A DNA stretch of 11,450 bases from NCBI GenBank assembly GCA_003508565.1, contig DNUI01000193.1, positions 1-11,450 on the forward strand, in the 5' to 3' direction. The position numbers and the translations under genes were made by a program. The stretch comes from Syntrophaceae bacterium. Its GTDB lineage: Bacteria; Desulfobacterota; Syntrophia; Syntrophales; UBA2185. The notes beneath the pieces are model-generated. The model was given only the letters and a program-made list of their open reading frames with translations, was not told the DNA's origin and did not search any database. This document shows positions 5,584 through 11,450 of the stretch, one piece after another; positions within the stretch are counted from its first letter, which is position 1; every line of letters begins with the position of its first letter.

Positions 5584-5993
5584 ATGTTACCCGGGGTTGT
5601 TGTTTATGGAGAAGATTATTTTCAATTTCTTATCCGTGGTATTTCTTAGCAGAAGAGGTTAGCTTTAAGCCAGATTTCTTTCAGGGGTTTACGGACAGCT
5701 TCATTCTGATAAACGGACTGTTTCCCTCTTTTCTTTGCCTTTGGTTTGGTAAAGCGTTTGTATCTTTTGAGGACCCTGATGGCATGTTTGCGATGACATC
5801 CGCAGGTGGCACAGGATTCATCCAGGATGGCTGTTTTTTCATGACGGGTGACATTTTTATATCGCACATAAACTGCCTCCCGATACTCTCACTTGGCTCG
5901 GGGACTCATTATTATCTGTGCTTTGGCATTCAATGTTCGGTAACACCTATTTATGAGTCAACGGTCCTTTTTAAAACCCCTCTTGGGTAACAT
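5584..5993 (-). mobile_element. internally deleted insertion-sequence remnant with terminal inverted repeats
   Basis: The left end reads ATGTTACCCGGGGTTGTT (from 5584). The right end, on the complement, reads ATGTTACCCAAGAGGGGTTTT (from 5993). The first 9 bases are identical and GGGGTT follows in both after a short gap. Between them lie only a transposase N-terminus and about 60 bp of 3' sequence, so most of the element is gone. A second TGTTACC word sits inside the right end (about 5940-5946, complement) and may be part of a transposase-binding site. The flanks TTAATACAAG (left) and TTAATGTGAG (right) match at 7 of 10 positions, a possible decayed target duplication. Confidence 0.65.
5646..5867 (-). 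pseudogene. truncated transposase N-terminus (integrase/rve-type IS)
   Basis: 73 residues start MRYKNVTRHEKTAILDESCATCGCHRKHAIRVL, resembling the N-terminal helix-turn-helix of DDE integrase-type transposases (pattern RY..a...EK..ILDEF....GYHRKYAIRLL). The stretch up to KEIWLKANLFC also fits that family, where the full protein is several hundred residues. The frame stops right after the point where intact proteins continue towards the catalytic core, so the DDE domain is absent and the product cannot transpose. The start codon is GTG at 5867, with GGGAGG 8 nt upstream. It lies within the terminal-repeat-bounded element at 5584-5993. Confidence 0.7.
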
Positions 5994-6027
5994 TTAATGT
6001 GAGGCAATTCGGAGCTCTCTTTGCACC

Positions 6028-6056
6028 TTGACATCATGTGACCATTCACCTATACA
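6028..6056 (+). promoter_or_regulatory. sigma-70 promoter of the UPF0182 gene
   Basis: The -35 box TTGACA (6028-6033) matches consensus fully. The -10 box TATACA (6051-6056) matches 5 of 6, with exactly 17 bp between them. Transcription would start near 6063, 18 nt before the ATG at 6081. It lies just outside the insertion-sequence remnant. Confidence 0.75.
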
Positions 6057-6080
6057 AAGATATTAAAGAGAAAGTGCACT

Positions 6081-8813
6081 ATGGCAGATTTTAAATTACC
6101 CCATCTCCGGTTGCAAAACCTCAAGGGATTGATTCTTTTTATTGTTGTTATCGCAGCCCTCACTGTTTCCCTGCAATTTATCATGATCATCACGGACTGG
6201 TTCTGGTTCCAAGAGGTAGGGTATCAACGTGTTTTTTACATCACCCTCCTTGCCAAGTTGAAAATGGCAGCACTTTTCGGTATTGTTTTTTTTGTAATTT
6301 TTTCTACAAATCTCTTTCTCGCCATTCGCTTTTCCTCCCGTTTCTTCGTCATTAAAGATGGTGATACCATCCAGGTATCACCAGAAGGTGAACATAACAA
6401 ATCTCTGCAGATACTGATTGTCACATCTTCCCTTGTTTTCTCATTTTTCGCTGCTTCCAGCGGAACGTTTCAATGGGAAAATTTCCTGCTGTTTACCAAT
6501 GCTTCATCGTTCGGTATTTCCGATCCCTTATTCCATAAGGATATAGGCTTTTATATATTCCAGTTGCCTTTTTTGAAACATGTATACGGCTGGGTATTTT
6601 TTGCAATCATTGTCAGCATAGCGGCTACCGGGGTAATATATTTCATTCGCCACGCATTCTCCTTCATACCCCCTCGAACATGGCGGATCTCTCCGCAGGC
6701 CCGCATACACATTTCAGTCCTTGTCGCGTTTCTATTCTTCTGGGGTACTTTTGGCCTATGGCTGGAGCTGAATGAGATCCTATTTGCGAAACGCGGGGTG
6801 GTCTTTGGTCCCGGTTATACGGAAGTCACAACGCAGTTGTGGGTGATCAAGAGCCTGATGGTGGTTACAATCCTGTGTGGCCTTTCCATACTCTATTTCG
6901 CATTTCGTCCGGACTGGCGTATTCCGGCCGCTACCGTAGGTGTTTTTTTCCTGATTATGATACTCGGCCGAAATGTCTATCCCGCTCTCATTCAGAAATT
7001 CAAGGTAGTCCCCAATGAGATTGTCCTGGAAATGCCCTACCTCGAACAAAACATTAAATACACACGCATGGCATACCAGCTTCAAGACATCGAGGATCTG
7101 GAATTTCCCATAGAGGAAACCCTTACCCGGGAAGACCTGCGGAAAAACGACCTGACTGTGAAAAATATCCGCCTCTGGGATTATGCCCCTCTCCTCAAAA
7201 CTTACGGACAGCTGCAGGAAATGCGCACCTACTATAAATTCATCGGTGTGGACAATGATCGCTACATGATAAACGGGGAGTATCGTCAGGTCATGCTCTC
7301 CCCGAGGGAGCTCTCCTACCAGGCTCTGCCTGCAAAAACGTGGGTGAATGAACACCTCACGTACACCCACGGGTATGGAGTCGTACTTGGCCCGGTGAAC
7401 CGCATATCAAGCGAAGGCCTGCCGGAATTCTTCATCAAAGACATTCCTCCTGTCTCTACAACAAACATCAAGGTCACACGCCCCGAGATCTATTACGGTG
7501 AAACATCAAATGAATATGTTTTTGTTCGAACAAGGCGCCAGGAGTTCGATTACCCTGTGGGCGATAAAAACGTGTATGCCAGTTACGAGGGTAAGGGAGG
7601 AGTTCCCCTCTCTTTCTGGAGGAAGCTTCTTTTTGCGGCACGGTTTGGCTCATTTACCATTTTGCTTTCCGACGACATTACATCTAATAGTCTTGTCATG
7701 TATTACAGGAAAGTGACGGATCGCGTTTCCCGTATTGTTCCCTTTGTCGAACTGGACCGGGACCCATACATGGTGATTTCCCCGGAAGGCCGCCTTATCT
7801 GGATATTGGATGGCTATACCCTCACGGATCGTTTTCCCTATTCTGAACCTATCGCAAAAATGGGCAATTATATACGCAACTCCCTCAAGGCAACCGTTGA
7901 CGCCTATGACGGAGCAGTAAAACTCTATATTAGCGACATGAAAGATCCCATCATCCAGACCTATGCCCGTATATTCCCGGGAGTTTTTCACACAATGGAG
8001 GAAATGCCGACAGAACTGAGACGCCACGTCCGTTATCCTCGAGGAATGCTGTCCATACAGGCCCGGATGTACGGGGCATATCACATGCAGGATCCACAGG
8101 TCTTTTACAACAAAGAAGATCTCTGGGCCATACCGGGAAAACATACCCCCGGAAGTGAAAGAGAAATGGATCCATACTACACAATCATGAAACTTCCCGG
8201 GGATAAAAAAGAAGAGTTTATCCTTCTGGTAGCCTTCACTCCCAGCAGAAAAGACAACATGTCTGCGTGGATGGCAGTCCGCTGCGATATGCCGGATTAC
8301 GGGAATATCACCGTCTACAAATTCCCCAAACAAAAACTGGTCTACGGACCGAGTCAGATAGAAGCCCGCATAGACCAGGATACGGAAATATCCAAGCAGC
8401 TTTCACTCTGGAGCCAGCGGGGTTCCCAGGTCATCCGGGGAAGTCTTCTGGCAATACCTATCGAAAAATCAATCATTTACATCGAACCCCTTTACCTTGC
8501 CGCGGAAAAGGGACAACTTCCTGAACTGAAAAGGGTTATCGTGGCCTATGGGAACTCCATTGCCATGGAGGAGAATCTGGAAACATCCCTGCAGCGGATC
8601 TTCGGTGGAAAGCCGTTATGGGAAAAAGAACAGCCGACAATGGCGGGATCGGCAGATCCTTTAAGAGAAAGGACGGACAGAGAATTAGCCCTGGATGCCC
8701 TTTCTCATTACAGAAAGGCTCAGGAGTACCTTAAGCTCGGTAACTGGGGTAGCTATGGAGAAGAGCTGAGGAAGATGGATGAAATCCTCAGGACTATTGA
8801 GAAAAAGAAATAG
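6081..8813 (+). CDS. UPF0182 family large membrane protein
   Basis: This 910-residue protein has seven transmembrane segments in its first 300 residues (about 13-37, 58-82, 107-127, 165-190, 207-228, 253-273, 279-297). A very large domain of about 600 residues follows, probably on the outer side of the cytoplasmic membrane. The UPF0182/COG1615 hallmarks appear in order: EMPYLEQNIKYTRMAYQL, NEHLTYTHGYGVVLGPVN, EYVFVRTRRQEFDYPVG, FAARFGSFTILLSD, LIWILDGYTLTDRFPYSE, IQARMYGAYHMQDPQVFYN and LVYGPSQIEARIDQD. The length is typical and the gene looks intact. The family's biochemical role is not established. The ATG at 6081 follows a weak GAGAAAG ribosome site 18 nt after the predicted transcription start. 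A lipoprotein gene follows after 28 bp, suggesting an operon. Confidence 0.95.
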   Translation: MADFKLPHLRLQNLKGLILFIVVIAALTVSLQFIMIITDWFWFQEVGYQRVFYITLLAKLKMAALFGIVFFVIFSTNLFLAIRFSSRFFVIKDGDTIQVSPEGEHNKSLQILIVTSSLVFSFFAASSGTFQWENFLLFTNASSFGISDPLFHKDIGFYIFQLPFLKHVYGWVFFAIIVSIAATGVIYFIRHAFSFIPPRTWRISPQARIHISVLVAFLFFWGTFGLWLELNEILFAKRGVVFGPGYTEVTTQLWVIKSLMVVTILCGLSILYFAFRPDWRIPAATVGVFFLIMILGRNVYPALIQKFKVVPNEIVLEMPYLEQNIKYTRMAYQLQDIEDLEFPIEETLTREDLRKNDLTVKNIRLWDYAPLLKTYGQLQEMRTYYKFIGVDNDRYMINGEYRQVMLSPRELSYQALPAKTWVNEHLTYTHGYGVVLGPVNRISSEGLPEFFIKDIPPVSTTNIKVTRPEIYYGETSNEYVFVRTRRQEFDYPVGDKNVYASYEGKGGVPLSFWRKLLFAARFGSFTILLSDDITSNSLVMYYRKVTDRVSRIVPFVELDRDPYMVISPEGRLIWILDGYTLTDRFPYSEPIAKMGNYIRNSLKATVDAYDGAVKLYISDMKDPIIQTYARIFPGVFHTMEEMPTELRRHVRYPRGMLSIQARMYGAYHMQDPQVFYNKEDLWAIPGKHTPGSEREMDPYYTIMKLPGDKKEEFILLVAFTPSRKDNMSAWMAVRCDMPDYGNITVYKFPKQKLVYGPSQIEARIDQDTEISKQLSLWSQRGSQVIRGSLLAIPIEKSIIYIEPLYLAAEKGQLPELKRVIVAYGNSIAMEENLETSLQRIFGGKPLWEKEQPTMAGSADPLRERTDRELALDALSHYRKAQEYLKLGNWGSYGEELRKMDEILRTIEKKK

Positions 8814-8841
8814 GAGAATTTCTCAGACGGGAGGGAGTATC

Positions 8842-9342
8842 ATGCAAAAACTATGGAGAAAATTTTTGTGCGTCATGTGCTTGTTAACACTTCTGCCATA
8901 CTCAGGCTGTTCCGGTTTGCATTTGAAGAATTACGGCAGGATCATGCCCGACAGGGACGCGACTATTGCTTTTGAAAAATATCAAATGAACACTGATTTC
9001 AATTATTATATCAGCGGCTCGGATGTGTATCCCAATGCATTTATCGGATTGGATAAGTCCTATACACTGGATTCCGACCTCTGGAAAAAAGTTGAAATGA
9101 CACCCGCCAAATTCCGTGAGATTGTCCGATATATGCAATCCAAGGCTTTGACCACTAGTCAGCCTCAGCACGGGTTTGCAATGTTCGATGACAATGGGAA
9201 TAAAATAGGGATCTGGTATTCTATTCTCTCAGCGAAAGCAACTCTCCAGATGAAGGATGAACGCACGGTGATTATCTACACACCTGATATCGATACATAT
9301 TTGAAATACGAAGATGATAGCGGTCATCATACCATAAGATAG
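8842..9342 (+). CDS. small predicted lipoprotein, function unknown
   Basis: This 166-residue protein starts at the ATG at 8842, preceded by GGGAGGGAG; an in-frame reading from 8779 overlaps the UPF0182 gene and lacks support. The N-terminus is basic then hydrophobic (MQKLWRKFLCVMCLLTLL) and ends in PYSGC. Cys23 is the likely lipidated residue, although Tyr at -3 is not ideal for a lipobox. The mature part contains FEKYQMNTDFNYYISGSDVYPNAFIGLD and alternating strands and looks like a compact periplasmic domain. I do not recognise a named family. The 28-bp gap and good ribosome site indicate cotranscription with UPF0182, so it may be a partner at the membrane; that is inference. Confidence 0.8.
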   Translation: MQKLWRKFLCVMCLLTLLPYSGCSGLHLKNYGRIMPDRDATIAFEKYQMNTDFNYYISGSDVYPNAFIGLDKSYTLDSDLWKKVEMTPAKFREIVRYMQSKALTTSQPQHGFAMFDDNGNKIGIWYSILSAKATLQMKDERTVIIYTPDIDTYLKYEDDSGHHTIR

Positions 9343-9372
9343 AAAATAGAATGCCCCCGGAAAGATAACTAC

Positions 9373-9401
9373 TTGCAAATTGCAATAAAATCTTGTATGA
9401 G
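9373..9401 (+). promoter_or_regulatory. candidate weak promoter/dyad upstream of the flavodoxin gene
   Basis: TTGCAA (9373-9378) and TATGAG are separated by 17 bp, each matching 4 of 6 consensus bases. TTGCAA-A-TTGCAA (9373-9385) is itself a perfect dyad that could be an operator. It lies between the lipoprotein stop and the flavodoxin ribosome site. Confidence 0.3.
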
Positions 9402-9432
9402 TCTCGGCAAATCATTTCACCAAGGAGGCAGT

Positions 9433-9927
9433 ATGAAGGCATTGGTCACTTACTATTCGCAAACAGGCAACACGGAAAAGGTTGCCCATGCGATATACGA
9501 AGCTATCCATATGGAAAAAGAATTAAAACCAATCAAGGACGTGGAGAATATTAAGGGATATGACATTGTATTTTGTGGATTCCCGGTTCACGCCCACAGT
9601 GTACCCGGTAAAGCGCTTTCTCTTTTCAAGCTTTTACCCGTAAGCCAGAAGATAGCCTTTTTCTCCACCCACGGCTCCCTCCGGGGCGGCCAGTTGCCTA
9701 AACAGGCCTTCGAACATGCCATTGGTTTAGCATCAAAGGCCAAAGTCCTCGGCCACTTCGGATGCCAGGGTAAGGTAGATAATAAACTTATTGATACGTT
9801 GATGAAACAGCTGGAACACAAGGCGTGGGCGGAAGAGGCGTTGAGCGCCGAAGGCCATCCCGATCAACACGATCTCGCTGATGCGAAGAAATTCGCGGAG
9901 GAAATGCTCGCCAAACTCAGTAAATAA
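9433..9927 (+). CDS. flavodoxin-like FMN protein
   Basis: This 164-residue cytoplasmic protein has the flavodoxin fold. It opens with strand MKALVTYYSQ and the phosphate-binding loop S9-Q-T-G-N-T14, the standard FMN motif (T/S-x-T-G-x-T). The second strand is YDIVFCGFPVHAHSVP, with the flavin-edge loop, and the third is KIAFFSTHGSLRGG. The C-terminal half has GKVDNKLIDTLMKQLEH and a His/Asp-rich stretch (EGHPDQHDLADAKKFAEEM) that may be specific to its subfamily. It would carry single electrons between redox enzymes, typical of anaerobes; its partners are not encoded nearby. The start is the ATG at 9433, with AAGGAGG just upstream; an earlier in-frame TTG at 9373 lies in the candidate promoter. 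It may have its own promoter or be read through from the UPF0182 operon. Confidence 0.88.
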   Translation: MKALVTYYSQTGNTEKVAHAIYEAIHMEKELKPIKDVENIKGYDIVFCGFPVHAHSVPGKALSLFKLLPVSQKIAFFSTHGSLRGGQLPKQAFEHAIGLASKAKVLGHFGCQGKVDNKLIDTLMKQLEHKAWAEEALSAEGHPDQHDLADAKKFAEEMLAKLSK

Positions 9928-9953
9928 TACAATTCCTGTATCTGCAGAAAAAT

Positions 9954-10001
9954 AAATCCCCCTCCCACGTCTTCATAGCCGAAGGAATAGGAGGGGGATT
10001 T
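9954..10001 (+). terminator. long-stem terminator hairpin after the flavodoxin gene
   Basis: AAATCCCCCTCC (9954-9965) and GGAGGGGGATTT (9990-10001) form a perfect 12-bp stem. The 24-nt loop can fold further (CTTC with GAAG). Only three T close the stem and no long T-tract follows, so it may act in both directions or as a strong 3' stability structure. It starts 26 nt after the flavodoxin stop. Confidence 0.65.
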
Positions 10002-10155
10002 GCTGAATATCAAATTACCCTTCAAAGAATTTCGTTAAGACCGTCACATACCAATCGTGCAGATATTACAATAAGAAGAAGCAGCGCATTACAGAAATAA
10101 TCGCCCGGTTTCAGTCAAAATATTGACATGATATTGTTATAAATTCATCAAGGAG

Positions 10156-10169
10156 CAAACAACTGTTTG
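10156..10169. promoter_or_regulatory. candidate activator-binding dyad upstream of the sigma-54 promoter
   Basis: CAAACA-AC-TGTTTG is a perfect inverted repeat with a 2-bp centre. It lies about 90 bp upstream of the -24 element and 120 bp from the predicted start, the usual distance for enhancer-binding proteins that activate sigma-54 polymerase. The role is inferred from position only. Confidence 0.35.
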
Positions 10170-10258
10170 TGCAATTTCATTCATCCATAACCATTCATTA
10201 AAGCGCCAGACACTGTAATATTGCTTTTCACGAAATGTCTTATAATATTATCACATTA

Positions 10259-10274
10259 TGGCATCACTTTTGCT
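10259..10274 (+). promoter_or_regulatory. sigma-54 (RpoN) -24/-12 promoter
   Basis: TGGCATCACTTTTGCT matches the TGGCAY-N5-TTGCW consensus. The invariant GG (10260-10261) and GC (10272-10273) are separated by exactly 10 bp. It points towards the MORN gene, about 270 bp upstream of its ATG, leaving a long leader. Activation would need an AAA+ enhancer-binding protein not encoded in the window. Confidence 0.7.
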
Positions 10275-10390
10275 TAAATATCGGAAGGGATCATAAATAC
10301 CATTGCAAAGTATTCATGAAAATTTTATGATTTAAATAAAATAGTGTGGCGTCATATTGGCGTTACATGCACTATTGCTGAAGTAAACAA

Positions 10391-10507
10391 GTGGTGGGTA
10401 TAGAAGTCAACCGGGAACAATCATTAACAGAATATAGTGAGCACACGAATGCTGATCTTCAGAAGATCGTGACTGAGCGCACAAATGAAGTCATTGAATA
10501 TAGTTAG
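10391..10507 (+). other. possible 38-codon ORF or remnant with kinase-linker-like helix
   Basis: Starting at GTG 10391 or 10394, the frame reads about 38 residues and contains TNADLQKIVTERTNEVIEYS. The L-Q-K-x-V-x-E-R-T-x-E-V spacing resembles the coiled linker (L-E-x-x-V-x-E-R-T-x-E-L) found before HisKA domains of sensor kinases. There is no ribosome site and the frame stops at once on both sides. It is either a decayed fragment, a leader peptide under the sigma-54 promoter, or chance. Confidence 0.25.
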
Positions 10508-10547
10508 ATCTAAAGTCCCTGCACATTAATAAGGATTGGTGAAATAC

Positions 10548-11450
10548 ATGCTGCGACGTCTGATACGAGGAACATCCCGTAAAGAACAAGCGGATGTTTC
10601 GTGGAAGAAAGAACCGTTTACCGGACAGGGAAGTGTTATTTGGCCTGGCGGAAGTAAGTATGTGGGCGAATGGAGGGATAACTATCCCCATGGAAAGGGG
10701 GCTTACACGTGGTTTGACGGCAGCAAATACGAAGGTTATTGGCAAAACGGCGTCCCTCACGGCAGGGGGAAATACACATCTTCTGACGGAGTAGTATACG
10801 ACGATGAGTGGAGGGCCGGCAGATATATAGGTGATCTGGACAGCATATCAGCCATGTCGAGTGCCTTCACGCCGGCGAAGGCTGAAGCCCCGGCCGAAAT
10901 GGACAGGGACTACCTGACCTCAGAAAGAGAGAAGAAAGCTGACAGGAAGGAAAGAGAAAAAGCCAAGAGCACTGAACAAGAAGAATCGGTGGCTGGAACA
11001 GAAGGAGGAGAAGAAGCGGCAGTACAGGGAATTGCTGAATTGGAAGCAAGATTAGCCGAAGAAACCAGGGCAAGACAGGATGCTGAGATAGAGGCACAGA
11101 TAAAAGAGGTAGCCATATTAAAAGCAGAACTGGAAGCCAGGGCGCACGCTGAAGAAACAGAGCGGCTCGTGGCAGAGTTGAAGGCAAGAGATGAAGCGCA
11201 TGCAAGGACTAGGGAACTGGCTGAAGAAAGACTCAAAGCAGAAGAGGAAGCACGACGTAAAGCAGAGACTGAAGTCAGGGCGCAAGCAGAAGAAATCGAC
11301 CGGCTCATGGCAGAGCTGAAGGCAAGAGATGAAGCGCATGCAAGAATCAGGAAACAGGCTGAAGAAAGACTCAGGGAAGAAGAGGAAGACAGGGCTAAAG
11401 GAGAAGAAACAGAGCGGCTCGTGGCAGAGTTGAAGGCAAGAGATGAAGCG
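10548..11450 (+). CDS. MORN-repeat protein with long repetitive coiled coil (3' end outside window)
   Basis: The frame is open from the ATG at 10548 to the window end (301 residues, incomplete). GGTGA lies 5 nt before the ATG. Residues 24-95 hold MORN repeats: half a repeat (FTGQGSVIWPGG), two full ones (YVGEWRDNYPHGKGAYTWFDG at 38-58, YEGYWQNGVPHGRGKYTSSDG at 61-81) and a partial one (YDDEWRAGRYIG). MORN repeats form beta-hairpins used for membrane or protein contacts. From about 112 on, the protein is Glu/Lys/Arg/Ala-rich and should form a long coiled coil. It is built from repeats with a common EExxRLxAELKARDEA block at about 202, 248 and 286. It has no signal peptide or membrane helix in the visible part, so a cytoplasmic scaffold or cell-structure role is possible. 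It is preceded by the sigma-54 promoter. Confidence 0.85.
   Translation, partial: MLRRLIRGTSRKEQADVSWKKEPFTGQGSVIWPGGSKYVGEWRDNYPHGKGAYTWFDGSKYEGYWQNGVPHGRGKYTSSDGVVYDDEWRAGRYIGDLDSISAMSSAFTPAKAEAPAEMDRDYLTSEREKKADRKEREKAKSTEQEESVAGTEGGEEAAVQGIAELEARLAEETRARQDAEIEAQIKEVAILKAELEARAHAEETERLVAELKARDEAHARTRELAEERLKAEEEARRKAETEVRAQAEEIDRLMAELKARDEAHARIRKQAEERLREEEEDRAKGEETERLVAELKARDEA
11151..11450 (+). repeat. coding repeats in the coiled coil, with two identical 48-bp blocks
   Basis: The 48 bases at 11151-11198 and at 11403-11450 are identical, and 11289-11336 is a close third copy (EEIDRLMAELKARDEA against EETERLVAELKARDEA). Spacings are 138 and 114 bp, both whole codons, so the units are 46 and 38 residues. 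The repeats run to the window edge and probably continue. Confidence 0.8.

Larger units (their letters stand above)
10002..10547. other. AT-rich regulatory intergenic region before the MORN gene
   Basis: Nearly 550 bp without a clear gene. It contains the dyad CAAACA-AC-TGTTTG (10156-10169), the inverted words TAATATT/AATATTA just before the sigma-54 site, the sigma-54 promoter at 10259-10274, a weaker GG-N10-GC match at 10347-10362, a possible 38-codon remnant at 10391-10507 and the dyad GATCTTC-A-GAAGATC (10454-10468). Confidence 0.6.

Noticed and set aside
5239..5990. Plus-strand frames of about 90-170 codons over the four-Cys gene and the IS remnant
   Set aside because: They are antisense to the supported minus-strand genes and show no family-like motifs or ribosome sites.
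7650..8333. 227-codon minus-strand frame inside the UPF0182 gene
   Set aside because: The opposite strand encodes continuous UPF0182 family motifs across the same interval, so this is a shadow.
10120..10150. TTGACA near 10123 as a sigma-70 promoter
   Set aside because: The only TATAAA-like box is about 9 bp away, too close for a -35/-10 pair.
10347..10362. Second sigma-54-like match (TGG, 10-bp spacing, GC)
   Set aside because: The -12 element is TGGC rather than TTGC, and the -24 element lacks the usual CA after TGGC; the site at 10259-10274 is clearly better.
10867..11339. Long minus-strand reading frames rich in Leu/Ser/Ala opposite the coiled-coil region
   Set aside because: They are antisense shadows of the repetitive Glu/Lys/Arg-rich MORN protein frame, with no ribosome sites.

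Overview
The window looks like a chromosomal stretch of a Gram-negative, probably anaerobic bacterium. By eye the GC content is moderate. The mix of genes would fit a deltaproteobacterial (Desulfobacterota-like) genome: a UPF0182 membrane protein, a fused membrane/spermidine-synthase-like protein, an M29 aminopeptidase, a flavodoxin and a sigma-54 type promoter. This placement is inference; there is no rRNA or other marker gene. No tRNA, rRNA or CRISPR array was seen.

Layout, left to right. Positions 1-381 hold the C-terminal end of a protein that enters from the left, with a divergent GGDEF/cyclase-like look. Next is a secreted thermonuclease-like protein (512-1081, +) behind a very good sigma-70 promoter whose spacer is overlapped by a perfect dyad. 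Two minus-strand genes follow: an M29 aminopeptidase (1162-2361) and a fused membrane/spermidine-synthase-like protein (2501-4060). In both, the stop codon lies inside a small hairpin.

Positions 4386-4929 (-) hold what I consider the most novel locus: three tandem tiny Cys proteins of about 60 residues that are paralogous to each other. They align without gaps (C8, W21, C25, C43, C46, Y48, W49 invariant), but only if one G is restored near 4731-4733. That same G would fuse the first two copies into one two-domain protein. A degraded fourth copy may lie at about 4180-4250. A strong hairpin and an inverted pair of GAATCC/CTTGA-type repeats lie upstream of the array.

Next come an unrecognised 118-residue four-Cys protein with a clear terminator (5173-5529, -) and a roughly 410-bp remnant of an insertion sequence with recognisable terminal inverted repeats and only the start of its transposase (5584-5993). 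A plus-strand run follows: a UPF0182 protein (6081-8813) with its own consensus promoter, a small lipoprotein 28 bp behind it (8842-9342), and a flavodoxin (9433-9927) ending in a 12-bp-stem hairpin.

Positions 10002-10547 are non-coding apart from a possible 38-codon remnant. They carry a textbook sigma-54 (-24/-12) promoter with a dyad about 100 bp upstream. This precedes a MORN-repeat protein with a long repetitive Glu/Lys/Arg/Ala-rich coiled coil (10548 to the window end, incomplete).
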